Source: Pseudomonas akapageensis
Lineage (GTDB): Bacteria; Pseudomonadota; Gammaproteobacteria; Pseudomonadales; Pseudomonadaceae
Assembly: GCF_011355085.1 (NCBI RefSeq)
Contig: NZ_VXCP01000014.1
Coordinates: 1-64,000 of the forward strand
Direction: 5' to 3'
DNA: 64,000 nt
This document shows positions 54,976-63,979 of this stretch, one piece after another. The stretch's first letter is position 1, and each line of letters opens with the position of its first letter. The notes under the pieces are model-generated. The model was not told where the DNA came from. It searched no databases and saw only the letters and a list, made by a program, of their open reading frames with translations. The translations under genes were made by a program, and so were the position numbers.

Positions 54976-54987
54976 AAAAACAATAAC
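54976..54987 (+). promoter_or_regulatory. Crc/Hfq-type CA motif ahead of the APC permease
   Basis: AAAAACAATAAC lies 33 bases before the permease start and follows the AAnAAnAA pattern. Confidence 0.45.
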
Positions 54988-55019
54988 AGCCGACAGGACA
55001 ATGTCCTCAGGATAACAAC

Positions 55020-56498
55020 ATGAACAGTTCCGAATTCTCTGCGGCCGATAGCGACGCCGCTCAGCTCAGGGCGCTTGGCTATACGTCGAACTTCGAAAGA
55101 AGCATGAGCCTCTGGGAAAACTTTGCGTTGGGCTTCACCTACCTTTCGCCGGTCGTGGGCGTTTATACGCTCTTCGGCCTGTGCCTGGCGGCGGGCGGGC
55201 CGCCCATGTTCTGGTCCTACCTGCTGGTGGGGCTGGGGCAGATGCTGGTCTGCCTGATCTTCTGCGAAGTGGTTTCGCAATTCCCGATTTCCGGGGGCGT
55301 TTATCCGTGGGCGCGTCGCCTGGTGGGCAAACGCTGGGCCTGGATGGTGGGCTGGATCTACTCCGTGTCGCTGTGCGTGACCATTGCCGCGGTAGCGCTC
55401 GGCGCCGGTCCTTACATCGCCGCCATGCTGGGCTTCGAACCGAGTCCAGTGACCAACACGATGGTCGCGCTGGCCCTGACCGTCATGGCCACCGTGCTTA
55501 ACCTGAGCGGGACCAAGCTGCTGGCCAAGGTCGCAATGTTCGGCTTTATCTGCGAGCTGCTGGGCGCGATCGTGATTGGTGGTTATCTGCTGATGTTCGA
55601 GCGTCACCAGCCGTTGTCGGTGCTGTTCAATACCTTCGACATCAGCATCGATGGCAGCTACTGGCCGGCGTTCCTGACCGCGTCGCTGGCTGGCATGTTC
55701 CTCTACTACGGCTTCGAAGCCTGCGGCGACGTGGCCGAAGAAACGCCCAATCCGAGCAAGCGCATTCCCAAGGCCATGCGCATGACCATCTACATCGGTG
55801 GTGGCGCCGCGATCTTCGCCGCCTTGGCATTGATCCTGGCGGTACCGGATATCGCCAAGGTGATTTCCGGTGAAGACAAGGACCCGATGTACACCATCAT
55901 GGTCAACGCTTTCGGGCCGACCGGCTGGCAGATCGTGACGGCGGTGATCACCGTTTCCTTCGTGTCCTGCGTGCTCAGCCTGCAGGCGGCGGCCAGCCGT
56001 TTGCTGTACTCCTTTGCCCGGGATGAAATGGTCATGGGCAGCGGCGTGCTCAAGCGTCTTTCACCCACCACCCGTGTTCCCACTGCAGCCTTGATCACCT
56101 GCGGCGTGATCCCGGCAGCCATCGTGTGTGCCGGCTTCTTCCTGGAAAACGCCATTGCGATCATCGTGAGCTTCGCGGCCATCGGTATCTACCTGTCGTT
56201 CCAGATGATCGTGGGCGGGGCGCTGTTCGCTCGTCTGCGCGGCTGGAAACCGGCCGGCCAGTTCACTCTGGGTCGCTGGGGCTGGATCGTGAACATCCTG
56301 GCGCTGGTCTACGGCTTGCTGGCAGTCGCCAACATGTCCTGGCCGCGTACCCCGGATGCCCCTTGGTACAGCAACTACGGCATCCTGCTCACCGCCGCCG
56401 TGGTCATTGGCATCGGCTTGTTCTACATGGCTGTGTTCAAGCCTTACGACAAAGGCACGGCGCCGTTTGGCGATGCATGGAAATTGCACAGGAAATAA
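55020..56498 (+). CDS. APC-family amino acid/amine permease
   Basis: 492 aa, about 12 helices. GABA-permease/ACT-type carrier: LWENFALGFTYLSPVVGVYTLFG at the first helix, YYGFEACGDVAEETPNPSKRIPKAMR between helices 6 and 7, and LQAAASRLLYSFARDEMVMGS. Likely takes up the amine or amino acid oxidised by the linked aldehyde dehydrogenase. Followed by a strong terminator shared with trkH. Confidence 0.9.
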   Translation: MNSSEFSAADSDAAQLRALGYTSNFERSMSLWENFALGFTYLSPVVGVYTLFGLCLAAGGPPMFWSYLLVGLGQMLVCLIFCEVVSQFPISGGVYPWARRLVGKRWAWMVGWIYSVSLCVTIAAVALGAGPYIAAMLGFEPSPVTNTMVALALTVMATVLNLSGTKLLAKVAMFGFICELLGAIVIGGYLLMFERHQPLSVLFNTFDISIDGSYWPAFLTASLAGMFLYYGFEACGDVAEETPNPSKRIPKAMRMTIYIGGGAAIFAALALILAVPDIAKVISGEDKDPMYTIMVNAFGPTGWQIVTAVITVSFVSCVLSLQAAASRLLYSFARDEMVMGSGVLKRLSPTTRVPTAALITCGVIPAAIVCAGFFLENAIAIIVSFAAIGIYLSFQMIVGGALFARLRGWKPAGQFTLGRWGWIVNILALVYGLLAVANMSWPRTPDAPWYSNYGILLTAAVVIGIGLFYMAVFKPYDKGTAPFGDAWKLHRK

Positions 56499-56552
56499 GG
56501 TGTAAAGGCTCCCAGGCGAACAGGCAGATCAATTGGGAGCACAGGTCGAAGT

Positions 56553-56582
56553 AAAGAGCAGGCAGGGATGCCTGCTCTTTTT
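56553..56582. terminator. Bidirectional terminator between permease and trkH
   Basis: Stem AAAGAGCAGGCA / TGCCTGCTCTTT (12 bp), loop GGGA, then TT; the A-run on the other side lets it work for both convergent genes. Confidence 0.92.
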
Positions 56583-56590
56583 CATTGGCA

Positions 56591-58045
56591 TCAGAATTTC
56601 CAGAACGCTGGGGTCAGCAGCACCAGTACGGTGAGGATTTCCAGCCTGCCCAGCAGCATGCCGATGGTCAGCAACCATTTTGCCGCGTCGGGCAAGGTCG
56701 AGAAATTACCTACCGGGCCAATGATCGGCCCCAATCCCGGACCCACATTGCACACGGCTGTGGCGGCACCGGTCAGCGCAGTGGTCCAGTCCAGGCCGAG
56801 CAACGCCAGGCCCGCCGCGATGACACCGATGGTGATGGTGAAAAAGAAGGAAAACGTCAGCAGCGAGCGAACAATGTCTTCGTCCAGCGGATGACCGTTG
56901 TACTTTTTTCGAATGACTGCACGCGGATGTATCAGTTGTTCAAGGTTGCTGAGCAGCAGTGAGAAGGCCACCTGGAAACGGAAGATCTTCAAGCCGCCCG
57001 CGGTGGACCCCGAGCAACCTCCAACGAATGTCAGATAGAAAAACAACATGACGGAGAAGCTGCCCCACAAGGTGTAGTCGCCCACTGCGACGCCCGTGGT
57101 GGTGACCACCGAGGTCACATTGACCGCCACGATGCGTATGGCGTCCCACCAGCCAAAGTCGCTGTGCAAGTGCAGCCAGGTTCCAAACACCAGCCAGGTG
57201 ATGACCAGAAAGCCGACAAAGCCCTGGACTTGATGGTCCTTGAACAAGGCTTCCTTGCGGCCACGCAACGTGGCGACATACAACGTAAAGGGCAAGCTGC
57301 CAAGCATCATGACCACCACGGCCACCCAATGGATCGCGGGTTGCGACCAGTGCGCCAGCGAGGCATCGGAGGTGGAAAAGCCGCCGGTTGAAATCAATGA
57401 CATGGAATGATTGATGGCCTCGAATGAGTTCATCCCGGCCAGCCAGAATGCCAGCCAGCCGATGCCCGTGAAGCCGATATAGATCGCGAAAATGTATTGC
57501 GCAGTCATGTGTGAACGAGCGGTGACTTTGTCCGACCAGTCGGAGGACTCGCTCTGGAACAGGCGCATGCCACCGACCCGCAACAGCGGCAAGATGGCCA
57601 CGGCCATGCCGATGAAGCCGATGCCCCCCAGCCAGTGCAGCATCGAGCGCCAGATCAGCAGGCCGGGCGAAGCCGTATCGAGGCCGGTGAGTACAGTAGA
57701 GCCGGTGGTGGTGATACCCGACATCGTTTCGAAGAACGCATCCGTGTAGCTGATGTGCTGCAATAGCACCATTGGCAGGGCACCAAAGGCGCAGACGACC
57801 ACCCAGCTGGCCGTTGTCAGAAAGTACATGTGCCGGGGTCGCAGATGCGTGTCCTTCGGCTGGCCCTTGACGACCAGCGCCAAGCCACATGTGAAGGTAA
57901 TCAGGCTCGACCAGAGAAAGGCGGAAAGTCCGTCGTTGCGGTCATAAATCATTAACGTCAGCATGGGGAGGGTCATGCTCACGGCCAGGGTGATCAGAAA
58001 AATCCCCAGGATGAAGCCGACAAGACGCAAAACCGCTAGGGACAT
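56591..58045 (-). CDS. trkH: TrkH-type potassium uptake protein
   Basis: 484 aa. Four membrane-pore-membrane repeats with selectivity-filter glycines (GITTTGSTV, SLISTGGFST, SVVTTTGVAVG, AVCNVGPGLG). FLWSSLITF and LHWLGGIGFIGMAVAILPLL are family landmarks. K+ channel-like subunit that works with cytosolic TrkA. The 192-bp upstream gap to the divergent membrane-protein gene holds a TTTCATAAGCGC segment but no clear operator. Confidence 0.92.
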   Translation of the reverse strand: MSLAVLRLVGFILGIFLITLAVSMTLPMLTLMIYDRNDGLSAFLWSSLITFTCGLALVVKGQPKDTHLRPRHMYFLTTASWVVVCAFGALPMVLLQHISYTDAFFETMSGITTTGSTVLTGLDTASPGLLIWRSMLHWLGGIGFIGMAVAILPLLRVGGMRLFQSESSDWSDKVTARSHMTAQYIFAIYIGFTGIGWLAFWLAGMNSFEAINHSMSLISTGGFSTSDASLAHWSQPAIHWVAVVVMMLGSLPFTLYVATLRGRKEALFKDHQVQGFVGFLVITWLVFGTWLHLHSDFGWWDAIRIVAVNVTSVVTTTGVAVGDYTLWGSFSVMLFFYLTFVGGCSGSTAGGLKIFRFQVAFSLLLSNLEQLIHPRAVIRKKYNGHPLDEDIVRSLLTFSFFFTITIGVIAAGLALLGLDWTTALTGAATAVCNVGPGLGPIIGPVGNFSTLPDAAKWLLTIGMLLGRLEILTVLVLLTPAFWKF

Positions 58046-58237
58046 GGAGAGACTCTGTCTATTGATCGAACCCGAGCAGTGTCGGCGTGGCAGTTATTAT
58101 GCGGTGAAATATTTAGTTTCATAAGCGCTATCACGGGAGTGTAGGGGAGACTACTGAGTACCTTCCAGCCATGGGCCTGAGGCGCGTGGGCTGACAGAGT
58201 AAACTGCGGGTAGCTATATCTTGTCGAAGGAGTGGTC

Positions 58238-58936
58238 ATGATCGGTGCCGAACTGTTGTCCGACGAAAGCCTGACGTTCGGCTGGCTGGCCTACGTGCCG
58301 GTGCTGGCCTGGGCCATCGCCAAGGCACCCTGGGTCGAGCTGTTCAGTGACAGCCGGCGTCAGCACCTGATGTTCGGCACCGTTTTCGCCCTGTTCGTGC
58401 TCTGGCTGATACGGCGTGATTTCGAGACGGGCGTGTCCTACCACTTTATCGGCATGACGGCCGTCACCCTGCTACTGGACTGGCCGCTGGCAATCGTCGG
58501 TGGCCTGGTGGCGCAGGTCGGACTGGTGCTGCTGGGGCGCCAGGATCTGGCAGCGGTGGGGGTCAACGGCTTATTGGTGATCGCTCTGCCGGTGCTGGTC
58601 ACCGAAGTCTGCGCAATTCTGGTCGAACGGGCGCAGCCGCGAAATCCATTCGTTTACATCTTCTGTTCGGGATTCCTCGCCGCCGCCGTATCGGCACTGC
58701 TGATCCTGCTGGCCGGGCTCGGCTTGCTCTGGTGGGATGAGCGGTTCGAAATGCCGTACTGGCTGGAGGACTTCATCGGCTATCTGTGGCTGATCATTTT
58801 CCCCGAGGCCTTCATCAACGGCATGATCGTCAGTGCCTTGGTGGTGTTCAGCCCGGAGTGGCTGGAGACCTTCAACCGTACCCGCTACCTGCAGGCACCC
58901 TGGAAAGACGACGAACCGCCTCGCGGCGGTTCGTAA
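58238..58936 (+). CDS. COG3235-type predicted membrane protein
   Basis: 232 aa from the ATG at 58238 after AAGGAG. About six helices with acidic/His residues in loops (LLDWPLAIVGGLVAQ, LGRQDLAAVGVNGLLVIALPVLVTEV, GYLWLIIFPEAFINGMIVSALVVF). Often annotated as an energy-coupling-factor permease-like (CbiM-related) protein. It neighbours yacG-coaE-pilD in other pseudomonads as I recall, so it marks the return to the core genome. Confidence 0.8.
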   Translation: MIGAELLSDESLTFGWLAYVPVLAWAIAKAPWVELFSDSRRQHLMFGTVFALFVLWLIRRDFETGVSYHFIGMTAVTLLLDWPLAIVGGLVAQVGLVLLGRQDLAAVGVNGLLVIALPVLVTEVCAILVERAQPRNPFVYIFCSGFLAAAVSALLILLAGLGLLWWDERFEMPYWLEDFIGYLWLIIFPEAFINGMIVSALVVFSPEWLETFNRTRYLQAPWKDDEPPRGGS

Positions 58937-58941
58937 CAGGG

Positions 58942-59145
58942 TCAGTGCTGGGGTTGATTGAAATCTTCCGAGAACAGGTCGTCCTCGGCATCAGGGCTGA
59001 CTGGAATCTTGTGCTCTTCAGCGGCCCAGGCGCCAAGATCGATCAGTTTGCAGCGATCGGAACAGAACGGCCGGTTCGGGTTGGCCGCGTTCCATTCCAC
59101 CGGGGCCCCACAGGTTGGGCATTCAACGGTCAGGGGTTGGCTCAT
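58942..59145 (-). CDS. yacG: DNA gyrase inhibitor YacG
   Basis: 67 aa. Zinc ribbon C-x2-C-x15-C-x3-C (CPTCG ... FCSDRCK) with the invariant [15 protein letters not shown]. Small protein that binds GyrB. Overlaps the coaE stop region by four bases. Confidence 0.95.
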   Translation of the reverse strand: MSQPLTVECPTCGAPVEWNAANPNRPFCSDRCKLIDLGAWAAEEHKIPVSPDAEDDLFSEDFNQPQH

Positions 59146-59765
59146 GACTGGCCTCCACGCAAAGTAAGGTAAAAATGATGCAGGCGGTCGACTTCGGCAT
59201 GCAGCCAGGCCAGATCGCGGTCATTGACCAGCACATCATCGGCGTGGCGCAGGCGTTCTTCGCGGCTGGCCTGGACCTTGAGGATGGCCTCGACCTGCTC
59301 GGGCGAGGTCTGGTCACGCTGCAGGGTGCGTTGCACCTGCAGCTGTTCCGGCGCATCGACCACGAGGATGCGCTGCACCTGGCGATACTGCCCGGACTCG
59401 ATCATCAAGGGCGACACCAACACCGCATAAGGCGATTCTGCCTTGGCCAGGTAACTGAAGATCTCCTGGCCGATCAACGGGTGCAGCAGTGCCTCGAGCC
59501 AGCGCCGTTGTTCGGCGTCCTGGAAAATCAATTGACGCAAGGCGGCCCGGTCAAGCTGACCGTCGCCCTGCAGCACGCCGGGGCCAAAGTGCTCGACGAT
59601 GCTGGCCAGCGCCGGCCGGCCGGGTTCGACCACCCAGCGGGCGGCCTGATCGGCATCCACCAGATGCACGCCCAGTTCGATAAAACGCTGGGCAGCGGCA
59701 CTCTTGCCACTGCCGATGCCACCGGTAAGGCCAAGGATCCAGGGTGTGAAAGCAGGCTTCGTCAT
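59142..59765 (-). CDS. coaE: Dephospho-CoA kinase
   Basis: 207 aa from the ATG ending at 59765. P-loop [11 protein letters not shown] at residues 12-22; [13 protein letters not shown] and HPLIGQEIF follow. Phosphorylates dephospho-CoA in the last step of CoA synthesis. Overlaps pilD (ATGA) and yacG, in the pilC-pilD-coaE-yacG order. Confidence 0.96.
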   Translation of the reverse strand: MTKPAFTPWILGLTGGIGSGKSAAAQRFIELGVHLVDADQAARWVVEPGRPALASIVEHFGPGVLQGDGQLDRAALRQLIFQDAEQRRWLEALLHPLIGQEIFSYLAKAESPYAVLVSPLMIESGQYRQVQRILVVDAPEQLQVQRTLQRDQTSPEQVEAILKVQASREERLRHADDVLVNDRDLAWLHAEVDRLHHFYLTLRGGQS

Positions 59766-60634
59766 CTCAAACCAGTGAACTGCAGATAGGAAGTGGTTAT
59801 TTGACCACCCCAGAGCAGCGCGATCCAGCCTGCAATGGCCAGATAAGGACCAAAAGGAATGGGTGTGCTGCCCTGTTGATTGCGCAAGCGCAGCAGAATC
59901 AGGCCCAGCACGGCACCCACCAGGGACGACAACAGCACCGTCAAAGGCACGACCTGCCAGCCGCCCCAGGCCCCGAGCATGCCCAGCAGCTTGAAATCGC
60001 CATGGCCCATGCCGTCCTTGCCGGTGATCAATTTGAACAGCCAATACACCGTCCACAGGCACAGGTAACCGGCCACTGCACCCCAGACCGCATCGGCCAA
60101 CGGCACGAACACACCGAAGGCATTGACGATCAACCCCAGCCATAGCAGCGGCAGCACCAGCACATCGGGAATCACCTGGTGATCGATATCGATCAGACTC
60201 ATGGCCAGCAGCCCCCAACTGAGCACCATGAAGGCAATGGCCTGGCCACCGAAACCGAAATGCCAGGCCGCATAGGCACCCAGCCCGGCGCAGGCGATCT
60301 CGACCAACGGGTAGCGAATGCTGATGGGCGCCTTGCAGCTCGAGCAGCGGCCGCGCAGGCACAGATAACTGAGCACCGGTATGTTCTCCCAGGCGCGAAT
60401 GCGATGGGCGCAGTGCGGGCATTCGGAGTGGGGCAGCATCAGGTTGTAGGTAGGGCCGGGTGGCACGCCCGGCAGGTCGAGAATGTCCCGGGCCTGGTCC
60501 TGCCAGTCGCGCACCAGCATCTTCGGCAACCGATGGATGACCACGTTGAGGAAGCTGCCGATGATCAGCCCGAAGACCACGGCGCAGAGGATAAATGCCG
60601 GAGGATAGTCGGCCAGCCACTGGTATGACGTCAT
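59762..60634 (-). CDS. pilD: Prepilin peptidase/N-methyltransferase PilD
   Basis: 290 aa from the ATG ending at 60634 (a TTG two codons earlier is less likely). N-terminal methylase-associated Cys tetrad (SECPHC ... RCSSCK) and peptidase aspartates in [12 protein letters not shown] and [16 protein letters not shown]. Eight helices expected. It processes PilA and type II secretion pseudopilins. Overlaps the pilC stop by four bases. Confidence 0.95.
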   Translation of the reverse strand: MTSYQWLADYPPAFILCAVVFGLIIGSFLNVVIHRLPKMLVRDWQDQARDILDLPGVPPGPTYNLMLPHSECPHCAHRIRAWENIPVLSYLCLRGRCSSCKAPISIRYPLVEIACAGLGAYAAWHFGFGGQAIAFMVLSWGLLAMSLIDIDHQVIPDVLVLPLLWLGLIVNAFGVFVPLADAVWGAVAGYLCLWTVYWLFKLITGKDGMGHGDFKLLGMLGAWGGWQVVPLTVLLSSLVGAVLGLILLRLRNQQGSTPIPFGPYLAIAGWIALLWGGQITTSYLQFTGLR

Positions 60635-60636
60635 GT

Positions 60637-61854
60637 TCAAACCACTTCGCCAAGCTTGAAAATCGGCAAGTACATGGCAATCACCAGACCCCCGACCAGC
60701 ACACCGAGTACGACCATGATCAACGGCTCCATCAAGCTGGTCAGGCTATCGACCATGTTATCGACCTCGCTTTCGTAATAACCGGCAACCTTGTCGAGCA
60801 TGTCATCCAACGCACCGGACTCTTCGCCGATGGCCGTCATCTGCACGGCCAGATTGGGAAAGACACCACTGCTGCGCATGGCCACGCTCAGCTGCATGCC
60901 GCTGGCGACATCCTGGCCAACGCGATTGACCGCCTGCTTGAACACCACATTGCCGGTGGCGCCGGCAACCGAGCCAAGTGCTTCGATCAGCGGAACACCG
61001 GCGGCGAAGGTGGTGGACAGGGTGCGGGCATAGCGGGCAATGGCCGACCTGGTCAGCAGCGTGCCGACAATTGGCAGTTTGAGCAAGGCCCGGTCGATTG
61101 CATCATGCAACCGCGGATTGTGCGTATAGCCATGGCGCAGTGCCCAGACGGCCAGGATCAGGACGCCGAGTATCATCCACCAGGCGAATTGCATGAACTG
61201 CGACAGGCCGATAACCCATTGGGTAAACACCGGCAGCTCGGCGCCAAGACCTGCAAACAGGCTCTGGAATTGCGGCACCACATTGACCAGCAGAATCCCC
61301 GACACCAGGGTCGCCACCAGCAGCACCAGCACCGGGTAGGTCATGGCTTTCTTGATCCTGGCCTTGAGCACTTCGGTCTTTTCCGTATAGGTCGCCACTC
61401 TGTCGAGCAGCGTATCCAGAGCGCCGGCCTGCTCGCCGGCATCGACCAGATTGCAATACAACTCATCGAAGTGGTGGGGCTTGTTGCGCAGTGCATTGGT
61501 CAGGCTGCTGCCGGCCGCGATGTCCTGCTTGATCTCAGCCACCAGCTTGCGCATCTTCGGGTTGTCGAAGCCTTCGCCAATGACATCGAAAGCCTGCAGC
61601 ATGGGCACGCCGGCTTTCAGCATGGTCGCCAGCTGCCGGGTGAACATGGCGATATCCAGTGGCCTGATGCGCTTGCCACTGCTGAACAGCGACACGCTTT
61701 TCTTCCTGACCTTGCCGGGCGTGATGCCCTGGCGACGCAGGTGAATCTTGATCAAGGCAGGATTCTGTCCGGCCATTTCCCCACTGACCTTTTCGCCCTT
61801 TCGATCTATGCCTTCCCAGACATAGATGCTGACCTTTGCCGCTTTTGACGCCAT
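60637..61854 (-). CDS. pilC: Type IV pilus inner-membrane platform protein PilC
   Basis: 405 aa from the ATG ending at 61854 ([20 protein letters not shown]). Two GspF repeats ([25 protein letters not shown] and [28 protein letters not shown]) with three membrane helices and the ending [12 protein letters not shown]. Length is normal. The frame stays open upstream into the pilB remnant, without a stop codon between them. Confidence 0.95.
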   Translation of the reverse strand: MASKAAKVSIYVWEGIDRKGEKVSGEMAGQNPALIKIHLRRQGITPGKVRKKSVSLFSSGKRIRPLDIAMFTRQLATMLKAGVPMLQAFDVIGEGFDNPKMRKLVAEIKQDIAAGSSLTNALRNKPHHFDELYCNLVDAGEQAGALDTLLDRVATYTEKTEVLKARIKKAMTYPVLVLLVATLVSGILLVNVVPQFQSLFAGLGAELPVFTQWVIGLSQFMQFAWWMILGVLILAVWALRHGYTHNPRLHDAIDRALLKLPIVGTLLTRSAIARYARTLSTTFAAGVPLIEALGSVAGATGNVVFKQAVNRVGQDVASGMQLSVAMRSSGVFPNLAVQMTAIGEESGALDDMLDKVAGYYESEVDNMVDSLTSLMEPLIMVVLGVLVGGLVIAMYLPIFKLGEVV

Positions 61855-61857
61855 GGG

Positions 61858-62000
61858 TGAATCCCTGGTGATGCGCTTGACTGACGCAAGGCCGGTGCTG
61901 CCTTGCATGGTTTTGTTGCAATGATCGCAACCCGTGGCTTCGTAGACCCCGCCCATACCAATCCGTTCGTCCAGCCCGCTTGTGCCTTGGCCTGAGGGTA
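61858..62000 (-). pseudogene. pilB: Remnant of pilB fused in frame ahead of pilC
   Basis: On the minus strand the ~45 codons before the PilC start read GLDERIGMGGVYEATGCDHC, then NKTMQGSTGLASVKRITRDSP, and flow into PilC. YEATGCDHCN resembles the zinc-Cys region of the PilB ATPase (GC-x2-C), and MQGSTGLASVKRITRD resembles the PilB C-terminal end (MQGITSLEEVNRVTKD). Everything else of the ~566-residue ATPase is gone, including both Walker motifs and the DNA between these two segments. The normal stop is also lost. Confidence 0.7.
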
Positions 62001-62152
62001 ATCGTGCCCTGTGAATCTGTAGCTTAGACGAGGCGCGGAACGGCTTGAACGATTTGGGATGAGCAAAAATGTCAGCTACTCTGCGCGGCGTTTGCCACTT
62101 ATTCGATCCTTTGCCGGTCAAAGGGCTTTTACCGCATGCAGGGAGTTGTTCA

Positions 62153-62566
62153 ATGAAAGGTCAAAAAGGCTTCACGCTGATCGAGCTGATGATCGTCGTC
62201 GCCATCATCGGCATCCTGGCAACCATCGCACTGCCGATGTACACCAAATACCAGGCCCGCGCCAAAGTCACCGCCGGCCTTGCCGAGATCACCGCACTGA
62301 AAGTGCCTTTCGAAGACCTGATGAACCAGGGCACCAACGTCGCCAACACCGCAGCGCTCGGTGGCCAGGCGACTACTGCCAACTGCGCGATCGAGGCTAC
62401 CGGCACGGCGGCGACAGGGGCGGGCAATATCACCTGCACCATCGCCAATGCCTCGGGGCTGGTGTTGGGCAAGACCATTGCGCTGAATCGTACGATGGCT
62501 AATGGGTGGGTGTGCAATACCACGGTTGATGCTGATCTGGTGCCTAAAGGGTGCACTGGGCAGTAA
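62153..62566 (+). CDS. pilA: Type IV major pilin PilA
   Basis: 137 aa from the ATG at 62153 (GGGAG upstream). Short leader MKGQKG then the mature [22 protein letters not shown] with Glu5, cut by PilD. The body is Ala/Thr-rich with a C-terminal disulfide region ([15 protein letters not shown]) plus a second Cys pair (CAIEATG ... ITCTIA). Divergent from the pilC remnant fusion. Without pilB in the locus, assembly would need an ATPase encoded elsewhere. Confidence 0.93.
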   Translation: MKGQKGFTLIELMIVVAIIGILATIALPMYTKYQARAKVTAGLAEITALKVPFEDLMNQGTNVANTAALGGQATTANCAIEATGTAATGAGNITCTIANASGLVLGKTIALNRTMANGWVCNTTVDADLVPKGCTGQ

Positions 62567-62651
62567 TCCAGCGGCTGGGCAGGGGGCTGCAATTGGCGTT
62601 AATAAACAGTGATTTGCGAAACGCCTTTGGCAGTGGTAGGTTTACTCGCAA

Positions 62652-62727
62652 GCCGGTGTAGCTCAGTCGGTAGAGCAGCGCACTCGTAACGCGAAGGTCG
62701 TAGGTTCGATTCCTATCTCCGGCACCA
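62652..62727 (+). tRNA. tRNA-Thr (anticodon CGT)
   Basis: 76 nt with encoded CCA. Acceptor GCCGGTG pairs with the 3' side; D-loop AGCTCAGTCGGTAGAGC; anticodon loop CTCGTAA (CGT); T-loop GGTTCGATTCC. The anticodon stem has an A31-C39 mismatch, where the usual Pseudomonas and E. coli version has A-U. Confidence 0.95.
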
Positions 62728-62735
62728 GGATCTAG

Positions 62736-62764
62736 AAAACCGGTCGTTTTGGCCGGTTTTTTTT
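62736..62764 (+). terminator. Terminator after tRNA-Thr
   Basis: AAAACCGGTC / GGCCGGTTTT (10 bp with one G-U) around GTTTT, followed by T (62757-62764 is a run of eight T). Confidence 0.9.
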
Positions 62765-62882
62765 CGTCTTGAAAAAAGTGAGTGTTGCTGTGAGGTGGCG
62801 AATTTGAGGGTTATTGGTGCTGATTCCAGAGGGTAGATACGCTTCGATCCTCACCACCTTCGATCGATTATGGCTAGGGTCG

Positions 62883-62913
62883 AAATTAGAGCAGTAAAAA
62901 TAAATCTGTCCCC
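62883..62913 (+). repeat. 31-bp repeat, copy 1 (forward)
   Basis: Starts AAATTAGAGCAGTAAAAATA and ends AATCTGTCCCC. With copy 2 (63192-63222, inverted) it brackets a 278-bp A/T-variable segment that contains no recognisable gene. Confidence 0.75.
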
Positions 62914-63191
62914 GTTCGTTCACCGGATCTTCGGTCAGCGTCTTGCGCGCCATCGGCTCCATCACGTACTCCTTCGGCTCTGATTCGTTCTGGTGCTAGG
63001 GCTTCTTCAATTCCATCATGGGTTGTCATGAAATGTTAAAGAACTGTCGCAAAATGAAATGTTGGCAGCCCTCCCATCTATAAACTCTTCCTCACGATCT
63101 GCGCAGTAAGCGCTACTTTCCGTGCTCGCTCCATCGACCCAATGGCTGCCCGAAAAAAGGGAAAAAAGGGGACAAAAAAGGGACAAAAAAA
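62914..63191. other. Gene-free segment between inverted repeats 1 and 2
   Basis: No convincing gene. It includes TGTCATGAAATGTTAAAGAACTGTCGCAAAATGAAATG-type sequence and homopolymer A/G runs (63151-63191), looking like a decayed mobile segment. Confidence 0.4.
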
Positions 63192-63222
63192 GGGGCAGAC
63201 CTATTTTTCTTACTCTAATTTT
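63192..63222 (-). repeat. 31-bp repeat, copy 2 (inverted)
   Basis: The reverse complement begins AAAATTAGAGTAAGAAAAAT and ends GGTCTGCCCC, matching copy 1 with a few changes and one indel. Confidence 0.7.
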
Positions 63223-63284
63223 CCGGAAGCAAGGCGTGTTACGAGTATGGGGGAAAACAGAGGGCTCTATTTGAGGCCATGGCA

Positions 63285-63315
63285 AAAAATTAGAGTGGTA
63301 AAAATAAATGTCCCC
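63285..63315 (+). repeat. 31-bp repeat, copy 3 (forward)
   Basis: AAAAATTAGAGTGGTAAAAA then TAAATGTCCCC. It forms an inverted pair with copy 4 (63947-63979) around the ORF at 63308-63919, whose ATG lies inside this repeat. Confidence 0.75.
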
Positions 63316-63919
63316 TTTTCGCACCAACCTTATTTCCAGGCTGAACAATATTGCCAGCAAGCCGAACACCAGCGCGACCACTCAACTCATCACTGATCGG
63401 CGCATCTGCCGCGCACTTGTTCAGCGGATCGACTCTTTGCAAACCGAAAGCCGCATCCTGAAGCGCAAGGCGACCAAGCTGAAACAGTCCCTTCCATTCA
63501 CCAGGCACGCCATCGCCAGCATGGAGCGGCTGACCGCCGAATACGGTCGGGAATCACAGGAGCTTTGTCAGTTGCTGGGCTTGATCGGAGCTCAGCTGAT
63601 GGCGGACTTGGAGGGGCTGGTGGACAGTCTTGGGTTTGACCGGCTGTGCGACGTGCTGAGCATCAACCCGATACACCGCGACCAGGCACGACAGGAAGGC
63701 AAGGCGAGTATCTACAGCCTGGCCTTTTACCAGCGCCTGGAGGATAGCTCCGAGCGGCATGGCGACGCGTGGGGCGACGGCAGCCCCCTGTTCCGGGCAT
63801 GTTTTCACGGCTGGGTGATGTACGCCGTGGATTGCTGCGCGCTTGGAGTCGATCCGTTCGCACCTGGTGAAGTGTTCGGGCCGGAGTTGCCGCCAAAGCT
63901 TCGCCTCGTTGGTAAATGA
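63308..63919 (+). CDS. Hypothetical protein bracketed by inverted repeats
   Basis: 203 aa if the ATG inside repeat 3 is used; a start at MERLTAEYGRES (63521) would give ~132 aa. High-GC third positions and a composition of alpha-helical character (RALVQRIDSLQTESRILKRKATKLKQ, LCQLLGLIGAQLMADLEGLVDSLGFDRLCDVL) suggest real coding sequence. Later part: FRACFHGWVMYAVDCCALGVDPFAPGEVFGPELPPKL. I do not recognise the family. No transposase motif (HUH, DDE) is visible. The flanking repeats suggest it is cargo of a small mobile unit. Confidence 0.5.
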   Translation: MSPFRTNLISRLNNIASKPNTSATTQLITDRRICRALVQRIDSLQTESRILKRKATKLKQSLPFTRHAIASMERLTAEYGRESQELCQLLGLIGAQLMADLEGLVDSLGFDRLCDVLSINPIHRDQARQEGKASIYSLAFYQRLEDSSERHGDAWGDGSPLFRACFHGWVMYAVDCCALGVDPFAPGEVFGPELPPKLRLVGK

Positions 63920-63946
63920 CCCTTTCGGTACCAATAGCGAAGGAAA

Positions 63947-63979
63947 GGGGACAAATTTATTTTTGGGACTCTAATTTTT
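63947..63979 (-). repeat. ~31-33 bp repeat, copy 4 (inverted)
   Basis: The reverse complement begins AAAAATTAGAGTCCCAAAAA and ends TAAATTTGTCCCC. Closes the unit started by copy 3. A related fragment (AATAAAGTCTGTCCCC) lies at about 2400-2415. Confidence 0.7.

Noticed and set aside
62060..62110. Sigma-54 promoter for pilA
   Set aside because: The best candidate lacks the invariant GG at -24; I could not support it.
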